The notes: generated from the sequence alone by a model not told the origin. A DNA stretch of 64,000 nucleotides from Closterium sp. Naga37s-1 (GCA_947471745.1 CANJKZ010000065.1:620001-684000), one strand, 5' to 3'. Counted from the first letter of the stretch, positions 37,049 to 45,863 are shown. Program-made: numbers and translations.

Positions 37049-37121
<73 letters not shown>

Positions 37122-39740
37122 CCCACTCGCTCTTCCCTCCCCCCCTCTCCCCTCCTCCTCCCTCTTTCTCCACTCATCCCCCACACATCCCCACTTTCCC
37201 CCCTTTCCCACTCCCCCTCTTCCCTTCCCCAGCGTGCCAGCGAGGCCATTTCTGCCGAACCAACAGACGCCTATGCTGCGTCTGATGCATGGGCCTCTGG
37301 TGGCCGTAGTCCAGTCCAGCAGAGCAAAGGACTTGAATCGTCCTTCTCCCATCTCACACTCACTCTCTTCTCCCCATTCTCCCTACTGCCCCCTTCATCT
37401 CTCCCCATCCCTTCCCATTCCCTCGTCATCTCCCCCATCTCCCCTTCTGCAGCACACCAGCGAGCCTGTGTCTATTGGTCTACCAGACGCCCATGCTGGT
37501 GGGGGGGGGGCTATTGCTACTAGCGGCACTGGTGGGGCTGCAGGGCGTGGCGTGCGGCCATGGCGGGTTCAAATGTCTGCACGTCTTCCTCGCCATCCTC
37601 GCTCTCCTCGCCCTCCTCGCCTTCTCCAGTATCGTCGCCTCTCCCTTCGCCCACCTCCCCTCTGCCTTTGGCTGCCTCTGCCCACTCCGTCCCCTCCGCT
37701 TCTGAGTTCACGACTGACTCCTTCGTCTCTCACCCTCACCCAGTTCACTCTTCATTCCCCCTCACCCTCCTTCGGCCCAGTGCCTTTTGTCAGCCATGTG
37801 CGGGCCATTTCTGTCGCCCCACATGTTCGTCCTCTCCCGCTGCCCCCCTCCTTTGAGACACCGCCCACCCTTTCCCCACTCCCTGCTTCGCCTATCCCCC
37901 ACCCTCACGTCTTCCCTCTCCTCCGCCTCATTCTCTATCTTCCTCCCTCCCCCCCATCCTCCCTCCCGCTCTCAACCCCTCTCTTCTCGCCCCAGTCTTT
38001 GCCTTCGTGGTGACGGCAGGAGGGGCAGCAAGCAGCAGCCGCGGCCAGACGGTGTACGAGCCAGCAGGCTTCTCCGCGTGGATGCAGCAACAGCTGGGCT
38101 CCTGGTCCTCGTTACAAGCATGCCTCACTAACACCGTGCACGTCTGCTCTGACCTCCGTCTGTACACCCGCGACAAGCTGCAAGGGAAGCAGATCTCGCC
38201 TCTAGAGGTGAGGCACCTACATTCTCATGTGCATGTTCAAGGGATGAGGATTCAACCACAAAGAGGAATCCCCCCATCCACGCTCTCCTTATGTCGTTCA
38301 AGGGGCCCACCCAAACGGCGTTCTCCCTTCCTCCTTTCGCCCCTCGACCTTTCTCTCCTGCTCGCTCACCCCATGCCACCAGGCTGGCTGCTGCCTGCCT
38401 CCTGAGGGCTGCGCAGTCAACCTCCCGCAAAACACCAGCTACTCCTTCGCCTTCGCTGTCCCCACCACCACCCCGACCGACTTTTGAGGCGCCTCAATCG
38501 CTTTCTCTCCTCCCCTCTCCCAACCCCTGCCCACCAGGCTGGTTGCTGCCTGCCTCCCGAGGGCTGCCCAGTGAACCTCCCGCAGAACACCATCTACTCC
38601 TTCGCCTTCGCCGTCCCCACCACCCCCACCGTCACCACGCCCGCCAACCCAGCCTCCCCATCCAGCTGTAGCGCCTTCAGCATCGACCCCACAGTTCTCT
38701 GCTACAGCTGCTCGCTCTGCCAGGGCGGGCTGCTAGCCCTCCTTCAGAGCAACTTCAAGGTGCAGGCGTATGTGAGCACGGCAGCAGCGGGACTACTGCT
38801 GCTGCTGGGACTGGCCATGTGCTGCGCCTCGTGCGGCGCAGAGCCCGAGGGGCTGAGCGAGTCGGATGGTATCGCACTAGCGAGAGCACCCACGTTTGTG
38901 ATGGTCGAACCGTCACTGGAACGCACCCTGTCTCGGGTGAACACAGGAGTAGGGGGAGCAGGGGGGGCGAGCTACAAACGGACCAACACCATGGCCAGTG
39001 CTGCTGGGGGCGGGGGGGGAGGGGCGCGGTTTGACCGTACGCTGAGCCGTGGTGGGGGGGAGAAGGGGCCGCAGAATGGGCCGGGGAGTGCAAGCTTCCA
39101 GCGCAGCCTGACTTTCCAGAGCATGGCGAGCGCTGAGTACAAGCGACAGATGAGCATGGCTGGTGGGACTAAGAATGGGAATGTGGGGTATGCAGAGGGA
39201 GCAAGGGAGGAAGAATGGGAGGTTCGGGATGCGGAAGACAGGTATGAGGAAGAGGGGGGTGATAGGCGGACGTACCAGCGGCAGCGGAGCAAGGTGGGTG
39301 GTGGGGAGAGAGGTTATGATGAGGTGGAGGGAGAGGAGGAGTATGACGAGCAGAGGGAGTCAAGGCAGAGGATTCGGGCGCGGCAGAGCAATAGGTCGGT
39401 GGGAGGGGAGGAGGATGACGAGAGGTTGGTTCGTAACACAACGTGGGGGTCGAGTCAGAATCCGAAGCGCACCCCTCCGGATGGAGGTGAAGCACGCACG
39501 CCTCGTGGGGGGAGACGAGGGGGAAGGGCGGCGCGAGGGGGTTCTACGAGCCAAGGGCGGTCGGGACATCAGAGAAGCACAACTTGGGAGGATGATGAGG
39601 ACCCGGAGCAAGGGCGGGGGCAAGTGAGGAGGGTGGAGGTAGGTGTGAGTACCCCAAAGAGGAAACAGAAGCCAAGAAATCAAGAAGTATACGAGGATGA
39701 TGGCCAATATAATGAAGATTACGACGATATGTATTATTAA
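29500..39740 (+). CDS. Tetraspanin 2 with transposon-filled first intron
   Basis: Exons 29500-29606, 37453-37628, 37996-38207 and 38538-39740 give 565 residues in frame. Exon 1 encodes MGRRKKEGATL and TM1 ending ALWAMM. Exon 2 encodes YQTPMLVGGGLLLLAALVG and TM3. Exon 4 begins AGCCLPPEGC and contains CYSCSLCQGG and TM4 (AGLLLLLGLAMCCASCG). The tail has repeated phospho-site-like words: LSRVNT, YKRTNT, FDRTLS, FQRSLTF and YKRQMSM. It ends with an RNTTWGSS..P and GEARTPRGG motif shared with tetraspanin 3. Exon 2 (176 nt) matches tetraspanin 3 exactly in length and phase, which supports joining it to the distant exon 1. Intron 1 (7.8 kb) holds two antisense non-LTR retrotransposon copies. A duplicate exon 4 start at 38383 ends in a stop. 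Confidence 0.85.
29725..30152. repeat. 23-24-bp minisatellite in tetraspanin 2 intron 1
   Basis: About 18 units of GGTGATGAGGTGCGTGACGG plus GGGT, with a one-base GCG(G)TGACG length variant that recurs through the array. Confidence 0.95.
30406..30478. repeat. (TC)n microsatellite at the 3' end of retrotransposon copy 1
   Basis: An uninterrupted TC run. Read on the minus strand, the retrotransposon ends ...TTAATACAAAGGACCATTTG followed by (AG)n. The same end sequence followed by AG repeats closes copy 2. Confidence 0.95.
30598..33960 (-). CDS. Reverse transcriptase with C-terminal CCHC and restriction-like endonuclease
   Basis: The open frame runs from ATG at 35373 to the stop at 30598 (1591 codons), but only the part from about 33960 downward looks clearly like a protein of this family. 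Its Arg/Gly-rich segment precedes the RT. The RT palm motif AYADDITLIGP is at 32233-32244 (about residue 1044 of the full frame). Earlier blocks include PSRLIAFAKPGGGVRPIAIG, LQLDIENAFNSVER and GVRQGDPLGPLLFA. The C-terminal part has CECG..CSLPNHLLRC, a CCHC knuckle, then KKADVIVRDPDSGETWITDT, the likely nuclease core. The frame is uninterrupted, so the copy may be recent. The first 470 codons overlap an antisense plus-strand open frame and may not be genuine. Confidence 0.85.
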   Translation of the reverse strand, partial: LGAPLARDGPMTPISQAQQAAPAAATPRSGRGSTRGRGGRRGARGVQRSAGHAARGNPRQPPSPIWLGEPAERVTRQSFARRGARGGRTAQAGRNGDTNAEGSGDEYVPSDLRQPDNPDSPRAGAGAEQAQLQERGLGRRQNRRPQPPPDQALSASQLASRDDLFEIAMSWDLSTLTSTSHLPIVRRLPPQILSDYSTCMLAALLRISKLPNCAGAWRVLMFLPRLTLRLSRRSSSRWKVLREQMHLFRCGHWIQLYSDYTGSLHQAEPPQHQNDPLGICSRAEGLVKRGNLRKALAALQPSPAAPATTATLQQLESKHPQPQIDLPDWVHSYTTPTQFSCTAENFSNVLGDCPSGVGAGPSGSTFEHYRDPALSNIEVLGHLHSAVTHLLSTNLSAEVAALLSPSRLIAFAKPGGGVRPIAIGESLLRLAAKVALSELQGETRRFFLPQQFGVAVPGGAEFVIHAVRDLTTSHPSSLVLQLDIENAFNSVERIAFFNALTNTPLAPLIPFTRSFYATPSQLLTDPRLSTTALTSARGVRQGDPLGPLLFAASIQQHLRRVATEHPEVTVLAYADDITLIGPATATLDALKVLTPLLAQDGLTCNLRKSSAWSSSPIEGNELPEGLPLTHEGVRVLGSPVGSQRFCADLVRSTLTDAAAPLGSLASIHPQHTLLLLSRCISRRIGFLLRTTSADALPLSEWHTWCAELLNTALTAASIQPPRHDTEFNFLLRQATLPVALGGLGLTDPTTEAAPAYLASTTEALRLLRSLDLPGTSALGSNSNALQPSAAHSVTIQDMEGRLPPLALQILRGEQESPSQDQLQRALSQEVHAAKADRLTEESRAIRSAPEMGHTLRLVSLRGEGARAWLQALPLTPDLCFSPGQFRTALAFRMGIRQNVPTVCECGELVADCSLPNHLLRCSTGPDRTRTHNQLAFAVAKMAREAQLVVYLENAMYSPPDDPKKADVIVRDPDSGETWITDTTITDPVLQNRDPAARKPPGWAAREAQKRKERDYYRHTEHVVFCALAVETYGANAPPTTAFLKLLATATARNRFRANPLAKTAKKMACHFSQRWSVALQRSQANALHTKARAGIEAAHPQMAADPWPLHLGDILHTLEG
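33972..35339 (+). CDS. Uncharacterised SR-rich protein antisense to the RT 5' region
   Basis: A 455-residue open frame from an ATG at 33972 (a further in-frame ATG exists at 33768). It has a short start MDFLGALGCDRAVEVD, a helix DEIRRRFEDQRRDLGLL, and a long SR/RS region (RSPRSPRSPRSPRRK, SRSRSRD). A short helix EQVLKKLDGVEKAL follows, then a globular-looking C-terminus with TLAHLWSLAECLQSLELIL and VVRQMWLTTREMLGELEAD. Over 34965-35339 its codons favour CTG, GAG, CAG, GTG and ACC. The opposite frame there uses many rare-looking CGA, ACA, CCA and TCA codons, so this strand looks like the coding one. It is gag-like in composition but no family was recognised. It could be a captured host gene fragment, an accessory ORF of the element, or a GC-driven accident. 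Confidence 0.42.
   Translation: MDFLGALGCDRAVEVDPAPRPLPLAHPAASVPVAPPAAADEIRRRFEDQRRDLGLLGGGSLPLGEPARVGSVARSGAEAVAHRGHSPRHRSPVARDGRRESRHDDRRADSRPPRSPRSPRSPRSPRRKVSRSRSRDHRSYRHRSPAPRSSRPRSPARHASGYRSLAPRSPPLAKRQRLYSPRRTERSSDRQRQRGLSRPQSPVRSSASGRAHRGRRGGFGRGGAARPAPSAMEQVLKKLDGVEKALHRSHAGSSSQSAPPAAPVAPLAALLPHNPVGSPARSVRLLPAGTGFVGAGGGDPWAQFAPPRPLPAPRDLAVSARRSRASAFPPQMKPVPTATLAHLWSLAECLQSLELILQESHGSMLETPPSTFSQMPRARCHAAASALFSFVSPLQVAPSPGVVSATLLAETALGLRTLVATHGTPVDVVGATASVVRQMWLTTREMLGELEADRM
35462..35506. other. Two adjacent perfect GC hairpins
   Basis: GCGCGGCC-GCA-GGCCGCGC (35462-35480) has an 8-bp stem and triloop. CCGGCGC-GAA-GCGCCGG (35490-35506) has a 7-bp stem with a GAA triloop. They lie between the antisense ORF stop and the TATA-bearing monomer, in what would be the 5' leader of the retrotransposon RNA. 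Confidence 0.85.
35505..35775 (-). promoter_or_regulatory. Tandem 143-bp promoter-like monomers with TATA boxes
   Basis: The segment from GGAGAAATCAGAGACACCAA to the TC run is present twice, at 35505-35640 and 35648-35775, with a period of 143 bp and almost no differences. Each contains CTATATAAGG on the minus strand (35559-35567 and 35702-35710), oriented toward the reverse transcriptase frame. This resembles the promoter monomers in front of some other non-LTR elements, or two element 5' ends joined head to tail. Confidence 0.65.
35763..37049 (-). mobile_element. Non-LTR retrotransposon copy 2, 5'-truncated
   Basis: This is the 3' quarter of the same element. It starts at the TLPVALGGLGLTDP segment, directly against a (TC)n run (37050-37118), and ends at 35763 with the same 3' end plus TC repeats. 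The protein copy is about 90% like copy 1. A nonsense change (AAG TAA GCC against AAG AAG GCA in copy 1) at 36357-36359 splits the frame just before the nuclease DVIV block. It is therefore dead. Confidence 0.88.
37050..37118. repeat. (TC)n microsatellite at the 5' truncation of copy 2
   Basis: A perfect TC run adjoining the truncation point of copy 2. On its far side begins unrelated intron sequence. Confidence 0.95.
38383..38487 (+). pseudogene. Tetraspanin 2 duplicate exon 4 start ending in Asp-Phe-stop
   Basis: After a CCACCAG acceptor this reads AGCCLPPEGCAVNLPQNTSY, then SFAFAVPTTTPT in frame, closely matching the real exon start at 38538. It then reads GAC TTT TGA, with TTTTGA supplied by the palindrome at 38482. 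Splicing here would truncate the tetraspanin inside its large extracellular loop, before TM4 and the tail. Confidence 0.87.
38482..38497. repeat. Palindrome TTTTGAGGCGCCTCAA
   Basis: Its centre and left arm are identical to the 19025 palindrome, and it has the same preceding GAC. The right arm is two bases shorter. Confidence 0.88.
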
Positions 39741-40486
39741 ATTATGCACTCATATTGTTTTATAGCCTGTTTCTCTGAAAGTCGTTGGAATTTTAAGAGT
39801 TGACTAAATTGGGATCTATTTGCATATGTGTTACTCGGGATGTAGCTATTGGAATAAATGTCCAGCTTCCAAACTCGGTCCTTGAAATTTGACCTGACTG
39901 CATTGTCGTTTTCCCTCTGGACCACATCTGGCCTGGACTCCACTGTACACTCGTCTAGTGAAGCAATTGTCACTCGCCGCCGTTTAGCGCGTAGAAAAAC
40001 AGTCATTCGTCAACGACGTTCGCCTACACTCTTCGCGATTCACGAAGTTATGCATCGGGCCATTTGCGACGCCCGCATACTCTTGGCGAGGGTCGCAAGC
40101 AACTGACAAATACTCCTCCAGCACAGCTGGCTCACTCAACCCCCCTATCACTCCTTCCTCCAACCTCATCCCTCCCCCAGTCGCCTCGCTAGAAATTCGG
40201 AATGGTCGTGTGGTGTGTGTGAGTCGTGTGTGACAAGTAGCGCTGAAAGCCATACTGTGGTGAGACTTGAAGGGCTAGAAGCGGCAGCGGAGTTTGAGTG
40301 AAGCTGCGAAGCGAGGGTGCGAGAGGCTAACATTGACCTTGTCGGATGGGAGATCGCGAGAGCCACTGTGGTATGAGCTAGCTCTCCCGCCACGCTCGAG
40401 TGATCTCGTCAAGCTCGGCTCTCGTCGTCCCGCGCGTCGTTCCTTTTAGGGCTGCATTGCGAGCGCTGCGACAGAAGTTGGCGACG
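39741..40486. other. Intergenic region between tetraspanins 2 and 3
   Basis: AT-rich 3' flank, then GC-richer sequence that should be the promoter and 5' UTR of tetraspanin 3. No gene recognised. Confidence 0.6.
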
Positions 40487-43366
40487 ATGGCGAATGACAA
40501 GTGTCTGTCGTCGGTGACGCACGTGTCGATGCTGCTGATGTCGCTCGTGCTTCTCGGCACGTGCCTGTGGGCCATGCTCAGGTCAGCTACTAGTAATGTT
40601 AATCCGATGCCGCGTCGCGTCTTTTGATGCGCCATCTCGATAATAATGACCCCAATTATTGCATCCGCCATCGCCGCTTGAAAATGAGCCGCTCTTCTAT
40701 ACCCTTACTACCACCTTTTCTCGTATACCGCACCGCGTTTCTCGCACTGTACAAACTTCTGCTTTTCTACACAGCCCAGAAATGACACTTCCATCCCTTT
40801 TTGTCCTTCGATGCGCGCCGATGAATCTCCCATCCACGCCTTCCCAGCGCCGCGTAGCCCTCGACTTCAATAAATCGAATAAAGAACGCCTCCGCCACTC
40901 GACTCACCGCCGCCTCCGCGCCCGACGAGCGCCGTCGCTGCTCATCCCCGCGGCGCTGTTTGCGATCCGCCTCTTGGTGTCCCCTTCATCCCCCCTCAAC
41001 CCCTCCATCTTCCCCTTCGTCCCCTCTTCCCCTTCCCCCTCCTCCCCACCCCACCCCCCTCTCCGCGCCCCTCCCCCCCATCCGCGCGCCGCGCACCCGC
41101 GCAGCACGCCAGCGAGCAGCTGTCTGATAGGATACCAGATACCGCTGGTGGTGATTGCGTCGGTGCTGCTGCTGGCGGCGGTGGTGGGGCTGGTGGGGCT
41201 CGCGTGCGACCACGGCGGGCTCGGCTGCCTGCACCTCCTGCTTGCCGTCGCGGGCCTCCTCGCGCTCATCGGCTACACCAGTACGCGCTTGCTATTCGCG
41301 CTGCCTTTAGTACCATTAGTAGGAATACACCAGTACGCGCTTGACGTGTTTACGCCGTATTTTTCCAACCATTAGTTCGCCGACACCAATGCGCACGTAA
41401 TCGCGCCGTCTTCAGGTAAAAGAAGTGTTGGTTAAGTTGGTCGGCCTACAAAAGTGGGCGCCAAAAAGCGAGGGTACACATTCAGCCCTTCCGATTATGG
41501 CGAAAAATGGGTCGGTTGACGAAATCGGAATTTCCCGCGCGAAATTGAAAAACAAATCGTGCGCAAGCACCCTCGGACCGGCCATTCATAAGCCTTCGGT
41601 ATCGTGCTGAGTCCCCCGTACTTTCCCTCCCCCCACCCCCTCTTCCCCACCTCCTCCCTCGTCCCCCCCTCTCCACGCAGTCTTCGCGTTCGTGGTGACA
41701 ACGGGCGGCGCGGCGGAGAAGAGCCGCGGGCAGACGGTGTACGCGCCAGCGACGTTCTCGTCGTGGATGCAGCAGCAGGTGTGGAACGACGCCACGTGGG
41801 GCGCACTGCAGACGTGCCTCAAAGACATCCACACGTGCAGCGACCTCCGCGACTACGCGCCCGCGCAGCTGCAAGGGAAACAGCTCTCCCCGCTCGAGGT
41901 GCGTGCGCGCGCGGAAGGGGGGAAGAGAGGGAGAGATGTGGGGGGAGAGGAAGGGGTCGATGGGGGTAGGAGGGGGTGGGGAAGACGTGGAGGAAGTGAA
42001 ATGGGAGGATGGGGGAAGTGGGGGGGGAAAGATGTGGTTGGAGGGAAGAGGTGAAAGAGGGTTGCTTGCTCCATGGAGCACTGCTTGAATGTCATCATCT
42101 CTCTCAGTTAATAAACTTGATCCAACAACTTATTCTCCCATCCCCTCACCCCCCGCTCCTTGTACTTCGTTCTTCGTTACCCACCAAGCCATTCCCCTCT
42201 CCCCGATCCCCACCCCCATTCCCCATTCCCCATTCCCCCTTTTCCCCGTCCCCCCTTGGTGAGGGCAGGCGGGGTGCTGCATGCCTCCCGAGAACTGTTT
42301 CGTGAACTCCTCGCTGCCCACCTTCTTCTCCTTCGCCTTCGAGCTGCCCTCCACCGACGCCCACCCCATCACCGACAACGCCCCTGCTGCGGCCGCCGCT
42401 GTCCTGCGCGACCCGCGCAACTGCAGCGCGTTCAGCCTGGAGTCCAACCAGCTGTGCTACAGCTGCGAGTACTGCAAGGGCGGCGTGCTACAGCAGCTCA
42501 AATCGGATCTGCTTGTAGAGGCGTACTTCGGCGTGGGGGTGGCGAGCGCGATGCTGCTGGTGGCAATGGTCATGTTCTGCACTCAGTGGGGCAAGGGGGG
42601 GCGCAACGACGACAAGAGGCGGCTTCTGGACGACAGGGGTGTGAGCATGAGCCGAACCTCCAGCTTCCAGGGGCCGAACCTCAACCGTGTCCCCACCTAC
42701 CAGAGCTCCGGCGGCGGGCCTGAATTCAACCGAGTCAACACGTACCAGAGTCAGGGCGGGGCTCAGTTCAACCGAGTCAACACGTATCAGAGCCAGGGCA
42801 CGCCAGATTTCAAGCGAGTCAACACCTACCAGAGCTCTGGTGGAGAGCCGGATTTTGAGAGGGCAAACACTTACCAGACTGGCCGGGATGGGCAGCAGTT
42901 CTCCCGCCCGATGTCTCAGCAGGGGAAGCGCGGTCGGGGGCAGCACCTGGGGTATGGGAGGATCGGCGATATGCCATCGCCCCGTAACAACGATTTCGGA
43001 ATGGACGAACCGGATTTGGAGAGGAACAGGACCTGGAGCGCCAGCAACCCGCCTCCCGGGGAGGCCAGGACTCCGCGGGGAGGGGGGGGGCGAGGGCGAG
43101 GGAGGGGACGTGGAAGGGGGCGGGCGGGGAGAGGCGGAGGGGGGAGGACACCGGAGCCGGGGGAAGGGCATGCGCGAAGGGAGACGTGGGGGTCGGAGGG
43201 AGGTGGGAATGTGGGGCAAGGTGGTGGGTACATGGAAACGCCTCCACCTGCACGTGCCCAGGAGAGGCCGCAGACCTCCCCGCAGCCAATAGCACCCCCG
43301 CCGCCGCCGCCACAGGTTGAGGATGTGGAGGCACAAGGCAGCAGTACCATAGATCTGTATGACTAG
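40487..43366 (+). CDS. Tetraspanin 3 with repeated RVNTYQS tail
   Basis: Exons 40487-40581, 41105-41280, 41681-41898 and 42269-43366 give 528 residues in frame. TM1 is in MLLMSLVLLGTCLWAML, TM2 in IPLVVIASVLLLAAVVGLVG, TM3 spans exons 2-3 (LLALIGYT..FAFVVT) and TM4 is FGVGVASAMLLVAMVMFC. The extracellular loop has AGCCMPPENC and CYSCEYCKGG. The tail contains about five degenerate repeats of 16-17 residues with the core F-x-R-V-N-T-Y-Q-S. An RNRTWSAS..GEARTPRGG motif, a Gly/Arg run and a Pro-rich end follow. The R-V-x-T words resemble basophilic kinase sites (inference). Exons 1+2 total 271 nt, the same as exon 1 of tetraspanin 1. Confidence 0.9.
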
Positions 43367-43617
43367 TGGGATCGGTTTGTTGGAAACATATAGTTCGCGC
43401 TTCTGATGTGTCGAACACTACAACAAAAGCGAAGCGAACTGAAGCAAAGCAACAGCGAGTCAACCAAAGCGGTTGACAAAAAGACAACAACAAGAGATTG
43501 AGTGAAGGTCAAAGGTCAGCGACCTTGACTCGCCGAAAAGCAACGCGACAGCAAGGACACATAACTGACTCACTATTGGGCAGTTACCCGAGTCGTCGCT
43601 ATATCCAGGGCCTCATA
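43367..43617. other. 3' flank of tetraspanin 3
   Basis: No gene. Contains GAAGC/AAGCGAA-rich sequence. The TA at 43616-43617 is the left target site of the TIR element. Confidence 0.6.
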
Positions 43618-44325
43618 CCGTATTCTCCCGGACAAAACACCCCCCCATAATTGTACACCCCCAGGTAGCTTGTGCGGGGTGGGTGTTATGGGGAGCCTCG
43701 TTTCTACTATACCCCCCTTTTGGGCTGATTTTCTATAACACCCCCCTTTTCTTACGAATTCGTTATAATAGTCGTTAACGAGTAGCTGCAATATTGAAGA
43801 ATATCGCGAAAAATGAAATTGTTTGAAAGTGTGAAACACTTTCTAAAAATAATTATTTTGAAAGCGCAGCTGACTGTAGTGAAGCAAGGCAACTGCAAAT
43901 GCATATCTCCCTAGAAATGAAGCACGTTGCCTTGCAAGAAACAGAAAGCAAGCTTTCTCAATTTTCTCCCTAGATGAAATTTCGCGGTACATTCACTTAC
44001 AATCTACCGAGATTTCCCCCCTCGCACTACTTCGCTGTGACCACGTGCAGGCGAATCTTCCGCTGCAAGTGACAAGAGAGGTGCCACATGGCATTTTCGT
44101 GGGGGTGATGAAGCTCGTGGCCGAAACCCACATTCGCGCCTCAGACAGTGATGTTAAAATGAAAATCAAAACACCCACATTGTCTAATTAAATAAACACT
44201 AACACTAAAATATACCATATGTAAAGACCCGGGTATTATGTATTTTTTTCCTATGAGGAGACCCCCCCCATTTTTTCCCTGTATTTTTAGCTATACCCTA
44301 GGGTGCTATGTCCGGGAGAATACGG
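43618..44325. mobile_element. Non-autonomous DNA transposon with 17-bp TIRs
   Basis: CCGTATTCTCCCGGACA at 43618-43634 is exactly inverted at 44309-44325. TA flanks both ends (43616-43617 and 44326-44327), consistent with a TA target duplication. The 708-bp interior is AT-rich with C-run clusters near each end and has no transposase frame. It is a MITE-like element, with superfamily unassigned. Confidence 0.82.
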
Positions 44326-44327
44326 TA

Positions 44328-44937
44328 AGTCAGCGAAATAAGGCTGATTAGGGGTAAAAAGGTTAGGTTTTCAGTGCTGGGGATTTAGTGGGGCTGATTT
44401 GTCAGCTTTTTTTTTTAAGGTGTGGGCTGAAATTTCAGTTTTTTCTTTTTAAACGTATTGCTGAATTTCCAGTTTTTTTTCTGTACTACACACTGACTGA
44501 TCAGAGTTGGCTCGAGGGGGTGGGCTGAAATCGCTTCAAAGGGGATTCGCGTAGGTGCCCGGAATTCCGGCTGTCTAGGTACACTGGAAGGACCGACCCC
44601 CCGTCAATAACGGCGAGAGGTCAAGATTCCCTGCCAACGCACTAGGAAGTGGCATCATTCCTGCACTTACCTTGCACTGCTGTTGCCGAGCGCAGGTCTC
44701 TTCGTTCGTGATTGGTTGTTTTGGGCAACCACATCACTTTCTGGGAAATGGCGCGTTAACAACATCTCGCACGCGCGATGCAGCAGCACAGCACACCCAA
44801 GCACATTGTTGCCGCGCGACTAGGCAACCACCCCCACATCACCCACCCCGAACCCGCAACCAGGTTCGTGCATGCTGGCAACCGACGCGTCGCCTTGCAA
44901 CAAACCCTTCTTCACCAGCTCCTTCTTGATTACCCTC
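44328..44937. other. AT-rich intergenic sequence
   Basis: Poly-T runs around 44410-44480 and no recognised gene. Confidence 0.6.
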
Positions 44938-45069
44938 TGTAAAAAGAATGAACGAGAATGAATGAACTAAGAAAACAGTTGGGTACAAGTACTAACCCTA
45001 ATTGGGTTGTACCCCTTATGGGCTACCCCACTATAGCCTACACAAAGTAAGCAATATAACATTCTGACA
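44938..45069 (-). mobile_element. Solo copia-type LTR, 132 bp
   Basis: On the minus strand it begins TGTCAGAATG and ends TTTTTACA. It shares the words GGCTATAGTGGGGTAGC and GGGTACA with the LTRs at 49363 and 62071. No primer-binding site follows it, so it is probably solo. Confidence 0.75.
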
Positions 45070-45443
45070 CAAGGGAGGACTTTACATCAGGAAAGCGGTC
45101 CTGAAGAAGAACGTCTTCGTTCTTGATTTCGTTCAGATCAAGGAACAGCTGACAGCGACGCTATCGTCAATTTCACTACCTGGTTGCACCCACCAGATCT
45201 CGACCCGGACTTCAGCCCCGGAGGTTTTTGGTACTCGCACACCATACCTGAAGCAGAACGGACAAGGGCATTAGTAGTGATTCAACAGACAACATCAGCA
45301 GAGACAACAGCAGCAGTAGCGACACCGACAGAAGCAGAAGCAACAACAACAGCACCAGCACCAATCACCAGTTCTTCATCAGCACCAACTCACACCACCG
45401 ACACCGCACCGACTCCCACTCAACAGCTGACTCCCGCCCCACG
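45070..45443. other. Sequence between LTRs, possible end of another retroelement
   Basis: An open frame from 45184 (HPPDLDPDFSPGGFWY, then a Thr/Ala-rich stretch) runs into the LTR at 45444. It may be the remnant of a retroelement protein end, but no family was recognised. Confidence 0.35.
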
Positions 45444-45847
45444 CTGTGAGAGTACGCCGACGTTCGACATATTTCTCATTTCTATATATTTTACTCCATC
45501 TTATTCTCCTTATTTTCCTCTTTCATTTGCACTTTATTTCACCTCAATCGGACTATTATTCTATTTTCTAGAGCTTTCCGATTATTTCACTTATTTGGTA
45601 TTTTCGGCACCGACATTTACATTATACGGCACCGACAGCACCGACAGTGGTGTACAAGGCGTAATCTCGCCATAATCCGAAGTGCCAATGGGCTTGCATG
45701 CTTATGCGCACTTGTGATTATCTATTCTAGAAGAGCGCGTTCCCGAAGGTTCGGATTATATGTTGTTTCTATGTATTTCTGAGTATAAATACGCCGTGTA
45801 CTCACCTTTAGTGCAACATTCTCGAGTGGAAATTCGATCCTGTCACA
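45444..45847 (+). mobile_element. Ty3/gypsy 5' LTR
   Basis: About 404 bp starting TGTGAGAGTA and ending CCTGTCACA, two bases before a primer-binding site. The right end is supported by that site and the left end by the TG rule only. Confidence 0.65.
45784..45791 (+). promoter_or_regulatory. TATA box in the gypsy LTR
   Basis: TATAAATA about 60 bp before the LTR end, as expected for the U3 promoter. Confidence 0.6.
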
Positions 45848-45849
45848 CT

Positions 45850-45863
45850 TGGTAATCAGAGCC
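45850..45863 (+). other. Primer-binding site TGGTAATCAGAGCC
   Basis: Close to the initiator-Met tRNA complement TGGTATCAGAGC with one inserted A. Located two bases after the LTR. Confidence 0.75.
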
